A stretch of DNA of 64,000 nt from Glaciecola sp965660815 (lineage in GTDB: Bacteria; Pseudomonadota; Gammaproteobacteria; Enterobacterales; Alteromonadaceae). Positions 17,392 through 26,650 of the stretch are shown here, in pieces. The stretch covers positions 1-64,000 of the forward strand of contig CBFIBG010000022.1 of NCBI GenBank assembly GCA_965660815.1, written 5' to 3'. The notes beneath the pieces are model-generated. The model saw only the letters and a program-made list of their open reading frames with translations, ran no database searches and was not told the origin of the DNA. The translations under genes were made by a program, and so were the position numbers. Every line of letters begins with the position of its first letter. The first letter of the stretch is position 1.

Positions 17392-18639
17392 TCAATTTTC
17401 AACCTCACCGCTTGAGTGTCTCTTTCTTTGGGACTTGATTTTTTGTTCTTTCGACTTTTTCGTGCGAGAACCTTTTGGCATGGCCTGTAAACCATCCACT
17501 CGCATTTCAAAGTCTAGCCGAACCAATATTGCAACGGCGACCGTCATTACGATAAGAGAAGAACCTCCGTAGCTGACTAATGGCAAAGTAAGGCCTTTGG
17601 TAGGCAATAAGCCAGAGCCACCACCGATATTAATAAACGTTTGAAGGCAGAACCAAACCCCAATGGAGTAGGCAACAAACGCCTCAAATGGCCGTTCATT
17701 TTTAAGGCCTAGACTGCCCAGTTTTAAGGCAGTGATAATGATATAAAGTATAATGAGCATAACCACAATTACGCCAAGATAACCAAGCTCTTCTGCCAAA
17801 ATAGACATGATAAAATCTGTGTGAGCCTCCGGTAGAAACTCCAATTTTTGCAAACTGTTACCAAGTCCTTGACCAAACCATGAGCCTCTTCCATACGCCA
17901 TTAAAGACTGCGTAAGCTGATATCCAGTGTGAAAAGGATCGTCCCAAGGATTCAAAAAACCTGTTATTCGGGCTTTTCTGTACTCAGAACTAATGATTAA
18001 AAATACAATCATGACAACTGCACCAAATATCAGCGCGAAAAACTGCCATAGTCTTGCTCCAGCCAAAAATAAAAGAGCGAGTGTAGTCGCGAACATCACT
18101 ACCACAGTGCCGAAATCAGGTTGCATCAACAGCATAATACTGAGCACACAAAGCACAAATATAGGTTTTACAAAGCCCCAAATGTTTTCTTGCACCTGCT
18201 CATAATGACGCACCAAGTACCCGGCTAAATACAAAAAGAAAAATAACTTTGCCAATTCGGCTGATTGCACAGTGATAGGCCCTAGGACTATCCATCTTTT
18301 CGCCCCATTAATAGGAGTGCCTACTATTAATACCGTCAGCAACAAACCTGCCGCGACAAATAATAAATAAGGGTTAAATATTTTCCAAAATCGCATTGGC
18401 AGCAACATAGTAACCATGGCGGCGCCCGACGCGATCAAAATATAGATACCATGGCGGATCGCGAAGTGGTAGGGGTTGCCATGCAAACGATCAGCGATCG
18501 GAATTGATGCGCTTGTTATCATAATGAAACCGATACTAAATAATGCCAATGCAGCGAGAAGTAAGCCAAGACTGTAAGGCCTTTTGCTTACTTTATCGTG
18601 CTTTTTCGCAAATAACTCAGATAAGCTTAATTGTTGCAT
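17392..18639 (-). CDS. ftsW: Septal SEDS peptidoglycan polymerase FtsW
   Basis: FtsW is the polytopic SEDS glycosyltransferase that works with FtsI to make septal peptidoglycan. The 415-residue product has about ten hydrophobic helices, the long periplasmic loop with WDDPFHTGYQLTQSL and GRGSWFGQGLGNS, and the catalytic-region signature PEAHTDFIMSILAEELG. The C-terminal cytoplasmic tail is longer and very basic (about residues 375-415), a variable part of the family. The start overlaps the murD stop by 13 bases. Gene position between murD and murG rules out the elongasome paralogue RodA. Confidence 0.96.
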   Translation of the reverse strand: MQQLSLSELFAKKHDKVSKRPYSLGLLLAALALFSIGFIMITSASIPIADRLHGNPYHFAIRHGIYILIASGAAMVTMLLPMRFWKIFNPYLLFVAAGLLLTVLIVGTPINGAKRWIVLGPITVQSAELAKLFFFLYLAGYLVRHYEQVQENIWGFVKPIFVLCVLSIMLLMQPDFGTVVVMFATTLALLFLAGARLWQFFALIFGAVVMIVFLIISSEYRKARITGFLNPWDDPFHTGYQLTQSLMAYGRGSWFGQGLGNSLQKLEFLPEAHTDFIMSILAEELGYLGVIVVMLIILYIIITALKLGSLGLKNERPFEAFVAYSIGVWFCLQTFINIGGGSGLLPTKGLTLPLVSYGGSSLIVMTVAVAILVRLDFEMRVDGLQAMPKGSRTKKSKEQKIKSQRKRHSSGEVEN

Positions 18640-20240
18640 ATCTGACCTACCTTTTTTGCGAGTTCGACGAAGACATCCCCACGATGTTGATAGTTATTAA
18701 ACATATCAATACTTGCGCATCCTGGCGATAGCAAAACGATGACGTCTGTCTCACAATTAAATTGAGTGGTTAATATCTTTTCATAAGCCGCATCAACCGC
18801 CCTTTCCATTGAATCAAAGATACTGTATTCGGCACCCATTGATGCAAACAATTTAGCATCTTTGCCTATCAAGGCTAGGGCCAATATGTGCTGTTTAATT
18901 TGGGACGAAAGTTTTTTAACCTCAATACTATTGTTTGAAGTTCCTTTTGCATCGCCGCCCGCAATCAAAATAATCGCTAGAGAATGAGTCTTAGGTTTAT
19001 TAGAAATAAGGTTGTCAATCGCCGCGCTACATGCCCCAATGTTGGTCGCTTTTGAATCGTTTATCCAAGTAATTGAACGAACCTTATTGGTCACTAAACT
19101 GTGTGATTGTTTGAGCTGACTAAAGGGAACTGTATGATGCTGAATAATTTCAAATCTATGCCTTAAGCCTGTATATTCAACAAGGCTTTTTTTAATGGTA
19201 TTAATATCTATGTGCAATATGTGGGCACAGGCCAGCACGACTTGGATATTGAACATTTGGAAATTACCAGTATTAGCAAACTGGTTATGCTTTACCATGT
19301 CTTGTTTGGATAAATATAAACGATTTTTATAATAGATTGCTTCGCCATCGAACCAGATAAGACCGCGTTCTTCTTGCTCTTTATGTCCATCATTAACAGT
19401 TGGCGAAGCACTGAGTTCGATTAGGCTGATGTTAGAGCTTTGCTCCGAATTAGGGTAAGTGAGCTTATCATCTTTATTGATTATTATGTGTCTTGCCTGA
19501 TTATAAACAGTTCTCTTTATCCTCGAATAATTAGATAGACTTACATGCCTGTCTAAGTGATCTTCGGTAACGTTCAGAACACACGAAATGTCAGCGCACA
19601 AACTATAGGTTGATTCTAGTTGGAAACTCGATAGCTCTAAGACAATTAAATCGTAAGGCTCTTTTAATAAATATAAAGCCGGAGTGCCAAAATTCCCACC
19701 TAAACCTGCATTTATACCGGCTTTGATAATGGCTTTAAACAACATGTCAACTACTGTGCTTTTTCCATTGGATCCTGTGACAGCAATCAGCTTTGCTGGC
19801 ATTTTGCCTTGGTCAATCTTATGCTTATTTATGGCATTAAACGCCAAGCAAAATAATTCTATATCGCCCAATACTTTCGTTGGTTTAGATTGCTTAAAGT
19901 GCGCGATATTCGTTTGCTGTAAATTAACGCCTGGACTCACCACTAAGTAGTCGTAATCAAGGAAATCGATAGATTCATTGAATTGAAAAAAGCTAACTTT
20001 GCTATCAAACCTATTGGCAAACTCAACTACAGAAGAAAGTGTTAATTGTTCGTCGTAAATATCGACGAGACCGCCTATAGATAAGAGAAACTCAGCCGCT
20101 GATTTCCCGGTGACCCCATAACCAAGTAACGCCACTTTCTTATCATTAAACTCAGTTAAATAACGTGTATACCCATCGTCAGACAGCATGACTGCCTGCG
20201 CAAATTGTTGATTATTATTTTGGGTATTTATGCTAGTCAT
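18627..20240 (-). CDS. murD: UDP-N-acetylmuramoyl-L-alanine--D-glutamate ligase, enlarged
   Basis: MurD adds D-glutamate to UDP-MurNAc-L-Ala. The N-terminal domain (KVALLGYGVTGKSAAEFL), the ATP loop VTGSNGKSTV, the central NVTEDHLDRH motif and the C-terminal INDSKATN and LSPGCAS motifs are all present. At 537 residues it is about 100 longer than the typical MurD. The extra material includes an N-terminal extension and insertions in the central domain (for example the acidic stretch before ERGLIWFDGEAIYY) and around HHTVPFSQLKQSHS. The start at 20240 lies eight bases after mraY; an internal ATG at 20189 with a GCAGG site is an alternative that would remove 17 residues. Function is not in doubt. 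Confidence 0.94.
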   Translation of the reverse strand: MTSINTQNNNQQFAQAVMLSDDGYTRYLTEFNDKKVALLGYGVTGKSAAEFLLSIGGLVDIYDEQLTLSSVVEFANRFDSKVSFFQFNESIDFLDYDYLVVSPGVNLQQTNIAHFKQSKPTKVLGDIELFCLAFNAINKHKIDQGKMPAKLIAVTGSNGKSTVVDMLFKAIIKAGINAGLGGNFGTPALYLLKEPYDLIVLELSSFQLESTYSLCADISCVLNVTEDHLDRHVSLSNYSRIKRTVYNQARHIIINKDDKLTYPNSEQSSNISLIELSASPTVNDGHKEQEERGLIWFDGEAIYYKNRLYLSKQDMVKHNQFANTGNFQMFNIQVVLACAHILHIDINTIKKSLVEYTGLRHRFEIIQHHTVPFSQLKQSHSLVTNKVRSITWINDSKATNIGACSAAIDNLISNKPKTHSLAIILIAGGDAKGTSNNSIEVKKLSSQIKQHILALALIGKDAKLFASMGAEYSIFDSMERAVDAAYEKILTTQFNCETDVIVLLSPGCASIDMFNNYQHRGDVFVELAKKVGQICNN

Positions 20241-20247
20241 TATTCGT

Positions 20248-21330
20248 TCAACGTAGTTTCAATGTGGCCAAGCCAACTAGAACAAGAATTAAAGAAATTA
20301 TCCAAAAACGAACAATAACTCTAGGTTCAGGCCACCCTTTCAGTTCAAAATGATGGTGTATCGGCGCCATTCTAAATATGCGCTTGCCCCTTGTTTTAAA
20401 ACTCCAAACTTGCAAAATTACAGACATGGTTTCAACTACGAAAATGCCTCCCATTATCAGTAATACTATTTCTTGACGAACCAGAATCGCAAGTATTCCA
20501 AGCGTTGCGCCAAGCGATAATGAACCGACATCCCCCATAAACACTTGGGCGGGGTAAGTGTTAAACCATAAAAAACCAAGTCCCGCGCCAACAATCGCGG
20601 TACATACGATAACAAGCTCACTGGTCATAGGGATGAAAGGTATATTTAAATAACTTGAAAAATTAATATTCCCTGTGGCGTAGGCGAAAATAGCGAACGC
20701 TCCGGCTACCAGTATCACTGGCACAATCGCTAATCCATCAAGGCCGTCAGTTAGGTTTACAGCGTTGCTAGTGCCCACAATCACAAAATAGCTGAGGATC
20801 AGATACATGACACCTAACTGTGGCACTACGTCTTTAAAAAATGGCACTATGAGTTGAGTTTCTGAGGCAAGATGAGTGGTCGAATACAGAAAAAACGACA
20901 CTCCTAACGCAATAATTGATTGCCAAAAGTACTTCCATCTTGCAATTAGTCCTTTGGGATCTTTTCTCACCACCTTGCGATAATCGTCAACGAATCCCAA
21001 AATACCAAAGCTGACAATGACAAACAGCGTAGTCAACACATACTTATTCGTTAAGTCCGCCCATAGGACGCAACTTGTCAGCACTGCGGCTAAAATTAAT
21101 ACGCCCCCCATTGTAGGAGTGCCGGATTTTGACAAGTGAGTTTGTGGACCATCGTCCCTTACAGTTTGTCCTATCTGCATTCGCTGTAGCCAACGTATCA
21201 TGGCAGGTCCAATGAATATTGAGATTAAAAGTGCAGTCAATGTGCTCAATATGGCTCGCAAGGTTAAATATGAAAAAACGTTAAAGCCAGTATCTACTTG
21301 AATCAGCCAATCTGTTAGCCAGAACAACAT
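20248..21330 (-). CDS. mraY: Phospho-MurNAc-pentapeptide transferase (lipid I synthase)
   Basis: MraY transfers phospho-MurNAc-pentapeptide to undecaprenyl phosphate, forming lipid I in the inner membrane. The 360-residue protein has the ten-helix PNPT layout with the catalytic motifs: KSGTPTMGG, DDYRKV, NLTDGLDGLAI, FMGDVGSL and the final APIHHHFELKGW. The length equals that of the E. coli enzyme. Its ATG shares one base with the murF stop (TAATG), a typical re-initiation junction. Confidence 0.98.
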   Translation of the reverse strand: MLFWLTDWLIQVDTGFNVFSYLTLRAILSTLTALLISIFIGPAMIRWLQRMQIGQTVRDDGPQTHLSKSGTPTMGGVLILAAVLTSCVLWADLTNKYVLTTLFVIVSFGILGFVDDYRKVVRKDPKGLIARWKYFWQSIIALGVSFFLYSTTHLASETQLIVPFFKDVVPQLGVMYLILSYFVIVGTSNAVNLTDGLDGLAIVPVILVAGAFAIFAYATGNINFSSYLNIPFIPMTSELVIVCTAIVGAGLGFLWFNTYPAQVFMGDVGSLSLGATLGILAILVRQEIVLLIMGGIFVVETMSVILQVWSFKTRGKRIFRMAPIHHHFELKGWPEPRVIVRFWIISLILVLVGLATLKLR

Positions 21331-22940
21331 TACTCGTTCTCCCCGTTTATTGAGGTTTGACGGCCTATTTGTGCACCACCTTCTGCGGCAAAGTCACTCA
21401 CCGTATCTTCAGGTTTAGTGAAATCAAACTCTAAAATTGCATTTACCAAGTTTTCCATTTTGGCACTGCGTGAACCTTTTACCAATATAGTAATAGGTAT
21501 GGGTTCCTGTGTTCGTGGGACTGGAGCTACATCAAGATGCATTTGAGGTACAGCCTGCTCTTGTGTGAGCCAATCGGTACTGTCATTTACACAAGCGTTC
21601 TGGGTAAGTGGATGTGTATTATGTGGCCAGTGAGTTGAAATCAATGGACCAATCAATTGCATTAACGATTGATAAGCATCTTCTTTTGTTTCGCACGCCA
21701 TGCCCTTTTCTTGCATCGCTGCGCTAGCATGGGCACTTAACACACCACAACTAATTAGTGCGTCTATGTTCTTTTGTGATGCATATTCCCCGATTTGGCT
21801 GTGATACATGGTAGCTTGATCGCCTAGCTCTCCCATATCGCCGAAAACGAATACTCGGAATCCTTTGTAGCTAGCGAGTAAGTCAATTGCGGCCTTTACT
21901 GAACCCACATTCGCATTGTAGGTGTCATCAATTACCTTAATTTTATCTGACACTATTTTAACTGAAAGCCGCCCAGACACACTTTGCATATCAAATAAAC
22001 CTTGCCTCACATCTACTATACTGGCGCCGACACTCATGGCTAGAGCGGCAGCCAATACCGCGTTGCCTACATTGTGTATCCCTGGAACTCTAAGTTTAAC
22101 TGGCGCTTTCCCAATAGGTGTGACTAACTCAAATTCTGCACATCCTTGCTCATTAACAAATACATTATTGGCATGAAAATCACCTTTAATGGATTCATAA
22201 GAGAACGATAATATTTGTTTTGTATGGGTATTACTTTGCCAATAATCGTAAAACTGAGAGTCTGCATTTAATATTGCTACTGAATCTTTTTTCAGTCCTT
22301 TTACCATTTCACTTTTCGCTCTAGCCACTCCAAACAAGCTGCCAAAGCCTTCAATGTGAGCAGGCGAAGCGTTAACTATGGTGGCGACATCAGGTTGTAC
22401 TAAGTTAGCCGTATATTCAATTTCTCCTTGATGATTTGCTCCCATTTCTACCACTGCAAAATTGTGGTGTTCTTCCAGCTCTAGCAGCGTTAAAGGCACA
22501 CCAATATCATTATTCAGATTACCCTTTGTAGCCAAGACGCTGCCACAGCAAGATAGAATTGAGCTTACCATTTCTTTCACCGTGGTTTTACCACTAGAGC
22601 CGGTTATCCCAACCGTTTTCACGTTAGCTTTCCGTTTGATAGCAGCGCCCAATAATCCAAGCGCGGCTCGCGTGTCACTTACCGTTAGCACAGGAATATT
22701 GGCATCGACTGGTTGGCTCACAATAAGTGCAGAAGCGCCTTTCTGTATGGCAAGTTTGGCATAATCATGACCATTGAAGTTAGGACCCATCAATGCTAAA
22801 AATAAATCGCCTTCTTTAAGCGTGCGCGTGTCCGTGCTCACCCTATAAATAACTGTGTTAGCGACTTTATCTAAGTCGTTAAAACTAGCGCTGGTTGCTT
22901 TTATTTTTTGCTTTATCCAAGATAAGGTTACACCTATCAT
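21330..22940 (-). CDS. murF: UDP-MurNAc-tripeptide--D-Ala-D-Ala ligase, with insertion
   Basis: MurF joins D-Ala-D-Ala to the UDP-MurNAc tripeptide, completing the cytoplasmic precursor. Recognisable parts are STDTRTLKEGDLFLAL in the N-terminal domain, the ATP loop GITGSSGKTTVKE, VVEMGANHQGEI, and DDTYNANVGSVKAAI. The 536-residue length exceeds the usual 450-460. Most of the surplus is a Pro/Gln/Thr-rich insertion (roughly residues 430-480) just before ILVKGSRSAKMENLV, plus a C-terminal tail of about 30 residues. The start at 22940 overlaps the murE stop (ATGA) with AAGGGA upstream; another ATG two codons earlier sits on that site. Confidence 0.95.
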   Translation of the reverse strand: MIGVTLSWIKQKIKATSASFNDLDKVANTVIYRVSTDTRTLKEGDLFLALMGPNFNGHDYAKLAIQKGASALIVSQPVDANIPVLTVSDTRAALGLLGAAIKRKANVKTVGITGSSGKTTVKEMVSSILSCCGSVLATKGNLNNDIGVPLTLLELEEHHNFAVVEMGANHQGEIEYTANLVQPDVATIVNASPAHIEGFGSLFGVARAKSEMVKGLKKDSVAILNADSQFYDYWQSNTHTKQILSFSYESIKGDFHANNVFVNEQGCAEFELVTPIGKAPVKLRVPGIHNVGNAVLAAALAMSVGASIVDVRQGLFDMQSVSGRLSVKIVSDKIKVIDDTYNANVGSVKAAIDLLASYKGFRVFVFGDMGELGDQATMYHSQIGEYASQKNIDALISCGVLSAHASAAMQEKGMACETKEDAYQSLMQLIGPLISTHWPHNTHPLTQNACVNDSTDWLTQEQAVPQMHLDVAPVPRTQEPIPITILVKGSRSAKMENLVNAILEFDFTKPEDTVSDFAAEGGAQIGRQTSINGENE

Positions 22941-24559
22941 GAGCATTCCCTTTTATTACTGTTACCCGAGGCAGGTTTTTGAGTGGTCTTATTCACTTTA
23001 TTCATCAAGTAGCGTTGAGAGAGCTTACTCACCAAGGCTCTTTCATCATAAAACAGCTTTTCATTGTTTATCTCAACGTATGTCTCATGGCCTTTACCCG
23101 CAATTAGGACCAAATCTTCAGCCGTTGAATTTTCTAGTGCGAGTAAAATTGCTTTTTCTCTATCTAATTCTACCGCCACTTTATGTGCACTGGATAAGCG
23201 AGTAATGCCCTGACGAATATCATTGACAATACTAATTGGCTCTTCGTTTCTAGGGTTATCGTTCGTCAATACGATGCTATCGCAGTATATATCAGCAACT
23301 TCTCCCATCGCGGCCCGTTTTGTTCTGTCCCTGTTACCGCCGCAACCAAAAACGCAAGTAAGATTGCCTTTTGTATGAACTCTGCACGCTTTTAATGCTT
23401 GCTCAAGCGCATCTGGAGTATGAGCGTAGTCGACCAATAAGGTTCCTTTGTCAGAAGGATATACCTCCATTCTTCCAACAACGCTTTTTAAATAACTAAT
23501 TTTTTCGATTAGCTGTTCTAAGTCAAATCCTTGCAAATGCAAGGTTGCAACGCTTGCAAGCACATTCGATACATTGAACTGACCAAGTAAAAACGCCCTT
23601 ACTCGAAAAGAAGTTAGTTCATTATTCGCTTTGTCACAATTGCAATTTAGTGAAAATGACAAACCATCTGTTTCATATTTTATATCGGTTGCCCAATATC
23701 CTTGCTGACCGTCTTTCAGAGGAAATAATGAATACCATCTAATGTTAGTATTGGTTGAAGTATGCTTAGCCCAATTCAAAGATTCTTGATCATCTGCATT
23801 CAATACAAGATTGTTTATCTTAGGTTGAGTTAATAGTTTACGCTTGGCCATCGCATACCGGTGCATATCTCTATGATAATCAAGATGGTCTTGCGTCAGA
23901 TTTGTAAACACGGCACATCTTAGTGGTAATTTGCCTAAGCGACTTTGTTCGATGCCATGCGAAGATGCCTCCAAGCATACTATGTCACATTCATTAGCAC
24001 AGGCCTGTTTAAGCTGATGCATTATGGTCAACAAGTCGGGCGTGGTATTGATTGTATCTTCGATTTTTTGTGATTGACCACATGTATATAGATTGACCCC
24101 CAAAGTACCAATGGACATCGATTTTGAATTAACGAAACTTGCCAGTTGAGGGACGATGGCGGCAATTGACGTTTTACCATTAGTGCCCGTTATTGCGGTA
24201 ATATTCGGGATATTAGCTTTATCGCTAAAATAGAAGGCCATTGCCAAATCGTATAGCCTAGACGATAACTGATAAACTTTGAGCGTCATGACCGATGTGA
24301 CTCGAGATAATTGACCATGCTGTGACTTGTCATTTGTCTCAATGAGCGCAAACTTTGAGCCGTGTTTCTGAGCATCGCTAAGAAAATGATCCGCAGAGTA
24401 ATTAGCTGATTTTATGCCGACAAAAACCGAGTTTTCATCCACATGCCGGCTATCCAAACTCAGCTTTTTGGCATTTGGAATGTCGCAAAACATCTCTGAG
24501 TCAACAAAGATATCCAAAGCTGCCAATCCATTTTGTAAATTTAAATTAATGTTTGGCAT
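22937..24559 (-). CDS. murE: UDP-MurNAc-L-Ala-D-Glu--meso-diaminopimelate ligase
   Basis: MurE adds the third stem residue. The sequence (540 residues) has SLDSRHV in the UDP-binding domain, the ATP loop ITGTNGKTS, NLTQDHLDYH, and in the C-terminal domain FGCGGNRDRTKR and the DNPR motif, which in characterised enzymes selects meso-diaminopimelate over lysine, as expected in a Gram-negative. The start at 24559 has AGAGGA six bases upstream and overlaps the end of ftsI by 14 bases; a 13-codon upstream extension was rejected because it would lie further inside ftsI with no ribosome site. It is somewhat longer than E. coli MurE through small loop insertions. Confidence 0.96.
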   Translation of the reverse strand: MPNINLNLQNGLAALDIFVDSEMFCDIPNAKKLSLDSRHVDENSVFVGIKSANYSADHFLSDAQKHGSKFALIETNDKSQHGQLSRVTSVMTLKVYQLSSRLYDLAMAFYFSDKANIPNITAITGTNGKTSIAAIVPQLASFVNSKSMSIGTLGVNLYTCGQSQKIEDTINTTPDLLTIMHQLKQACANECDIVCLEASSHGIEQSRLGKLPLRCAVFTNLTQDHLDYHRDMHRYAMAKRKLLTQPKINNLVLNADDQESLNWAKHTSTNTNIRWYSLFPLKDGQQGYWATDIKYETDGLSFSLNCNCDKANNELTSFRVRAFLLGQFNVSNVLASVATLHLQGFDLEQLIEKISYLKSVVGRMEVYPSDKGTLLVDYAHTPDALEQALKACRVHTKGNLTCVFGCGGNRDRTKRAAMGEVADIYCDSIVLTNDNPRNEEPISIVNDIRQGITRLSSAHKVAVELDREKAILLALENSTAEDLVLIAGKGHETYVEINNEKLFYDERALVSKLSQRYLMNKVNKTTQKPASGNSNKRECS

Positions 24560-26330
24560 GTAGTTTCCTCTCGACCACGTAATCAACTGACATAGCATCA
24601 GGAGGAATATTTAACATCTGCATTGTATTTGATACAATTTTAGAAAATACGGTGGCGGCAGTGTCACCCGCGTGGTAAAAATCTCCCCCCGGCTCATTTA
24701 TCAATACCACCACCGCTATTTGAGGATTTGAGACCGGCGCAATTCCAGCAAAAATATTGACATACTCCTCTCCATAGGTGCCTGCAAAAGCCTTAATACT
24801 TGTGCCTGTTTTACCCGCTACACGATATCCTGGCACTCTCGCTTTTGGTGCAGTACCGTCCCTCTCTACTACCTTTTCCATCATCAGCAATACATCGTTT
24901 GCGACGCTTTCAGACATGACTCTTTCCGGCTCTTCAAATGTCTCCATCTCTTTCACTATAGTGAGGGGCATTTTGATACCACCATTAGCAATGGTAGTAT
25001 ACATCCGGGCAAGCTGTGTGGCGGTGACTGCAATATTATACCCAAAAGATAAACTCGATATTTCATGCTTTGACCAGCGTTTTCTCTCATGAAAAATACC
25101 ACTGGATTCACCTACCATATTGGTGCCAGAATCGCTCATCAACCCCATGTTATAATAAAAATCGATGAGCACTTCCTTAGGCATTGAAAGCGCGAGTTCT
25201 GAGGTTCCCATATTACTGGAATATTTGATTACTTCGCCTATGGTGAGCTCTCCTAAATTCCTGGGATCTTCTATCCGGCTACCTCCAAGTCGGCGCCAAC
25301 CTGGAGAGGTGTCAATCACACTATCTCGGTCGTATTTCCCTGTTTCTAATGCAGCAATGACAGCCAAAGGTTTAAGGACAGAACCTGGCTCAAATGCATC
25401 TGCTATAGCGCGATTTCTAACACTATAACTTGACACTGTTGAACGATTATTGGGATTAAAAGATGGAGTATTGGCGAGAGCCAGAATTTCACCTGTGTGC
25501 ACATCGACAATCACCACCGACGCCGAGGCAGCTTGAAACTTTATGGTGGCCTCTTTTATTTCTCGGTATGCCAAAGCTTGTACTCTTTGGTCGATAGTAA
25601 GCATTAAATCGTTGGCTTTTTTACCCTCTTCTTCTTCGAGTATCTCAATCTGACGGTTTTTTGCGTCTCTTATGATACGACGTTTATCTGGTGTGCCAGA
25701 TAGCCATTGATTATAAAGGCGCTCAATCCCTTCTATTCCCTTGTCATCAACGTCTGTAAACCCGATGATATGGGCCGACACTTCTCCCGATGGGTAATAT
25801 CGTTTTGACTCATTACGTAAATACAAGCCAGGAATATCAAGCTTTTTCACAAATTCGGCCATAGCCGGTGTCACTTGTCTTTCCAGATAAGCGAACTGAC
25901 TCTTTGGGTTATCTACCTTTTGGAGCAGGCTGTTTAAATCAGTATCTAAGACATCAGCAAGAGCTTGCCATTTGCGTGTATCTTTTAAACCATCTTGCTC
26001 GTGGATTTTCTTTGGATCTGCAAAGATAGTCTGGGCTGGAACACTTACCGCTAACTGCTGACCATGACGATCTTTTATAATACCTCGATAGCTCGGGATA
26101 TGTCTGACACGAATCGTTCTATTTTCAGCTTCTTCAATTAAATAATCGGGCTTGATGACTTGAATGTAAGCGGCTCTAGTTGCCAGAGCGACAAAAACAA
26201 GTAGCACAAAAAATATCACTACGTAAAACCGCCACTGAACTAAACTAGGCAATACTCGCTTTTTTGCTTGCGTGTTTGACGTTTTCTTTGACCTCTTTTT
26301 TGGCTTTTGCAATGTAGCTGAAACTGTCAT
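24546..26330 (-). CDS. ftsI: Septal transpeptidase FtsI (PBP3)
   Basis: FtsI crosslinks septal peptidoglycan. The 594-residue class B penicillin-binding protein has a basic cytoplasmic tail, one membrane helix (about residues 33-54), the pedestal domain and a C-terminal transpeptidase domain. The active-site motifs are all present: the serine of GSVLK (SxxK), YSSN (SxN) and KTGTS. No obvious resistance-type change is visible in those motifs. Its start overlaps the ftsL stop by four bases and its end overlaps murE. The N-terminal tail contains an unusually high share of Lys/Arg (KPKKRSKK). Confidence 0.97.
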   Translation of the reverse strand: MTVSATLQKPKKRSKKTSNTQAKKRVLPSLVQWRFYVVIFFVLLVFVALATRAAYIQVIKPDYLIEEAENRTIRVRHIPSYRGIIKDRHGQQLAVSVPAQTIFADPKKIHEQDGLKDTRKWQALADVLDTDLNSLLQKVDNPKSQFAYLERQVTPAMAEFVKKLDIPGLYLRNESKRYYPSGEVSAHIIGFTDVDDKGIEGIERLYNQWLSGTPDKRRIIRDAKNRQIEILEEEEGKKANDLMLTIDQRVQALAYREIKEATIKFQAASASVVIVDVHTGEILALANTPSFNPNNRSTVSSYSVRNRAIADAFEPGSVLKPLAVIAALETGKYDRDSVIDTSPGWRRLGGSRIEDPRNLGELTIGEVIKYSSNMGTSELALSMPKEVLIDFYYNMGLMSDSGTNMVGESSGIFHERKRWSKHEISSLSFGYNIAVTATQLARMYTTIANGGIKMPLTIVKEMETFEEPERVMSESVANDVLLMMEKVVERDGTAPKARVPGYRVAGKTGTSIKAFAGTYGEEYVNIFAGIAPVSNPQIAVVVLINEPGGDFYHAGDTAATVFSKIVSNTMQMLNIPPDAMSVDYVVERKLHAKH

Positions 26331-26650
26331 TGGTCAACCCTCAATAAGACTTCATCTTCTCTAGTGGGTCTACGCATATTCAATTTATCTTTCACGGCGC
26401 GTTCTATCCTATTGTGCTCAGTCAGCGCACCTTGCTCGATGATCAGATGACGCCACTGCACATCCAATTCATCTTTTTCTTTAATTAGACGTTCATGCGC
26501 GATAGATAACTGCCTATTTTTGTGGGTGCTTACTATCACTGCAAGAGCAGAGAATATTACTGAAAAAAACAGAATTATTAAAAACAAATGTCGGCTCAAG
26601 TCCGACATAATTATGAATAATAAATTAAAGTTAGTTTCGGTTTTATTCAT
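26327..26650 (-). CDS. ftsL: Cell division protein FtsL
   Basis: FtsL is a small bitopic protein that forms a coiled-coil complex with FtsB and FtsQ and activates FtsWI. The 107-residue product has one membrane helix (about residues 20-40) followed by a heptad-rich segment (HKNRQLSIAHERLIKEKDEL) and the conserved RIERAVKDKLNMRRPT part. The start ATG overlaps the rsmH stop (ATGA); an internal ATG at 26608 would shorten the cytoplasmic part but lacks a ribosome site. Assigned mainly by position and topology because the family is poorly conserved. Confidence 0.92.
   Translation of the reverse strand: MNKTETNFNLLFIIMSDLSRHLFLIILFFSVIFSALAVIVSTHKNRQLSIAHERLIKEKDELDVQWRHLIIEQGALTEHNRIERAVKDKLNMRRPTREDEVLLRVDQ

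Noticed and set aside
16291..17510. Upstream start of murG at 17510 adding 40 basic residues
   Set aside because: The extension is a shadow of the ftsW C-terminus; MurG proteins start shortly before AGGTGGHVFPG, matching the ATG at 17390.
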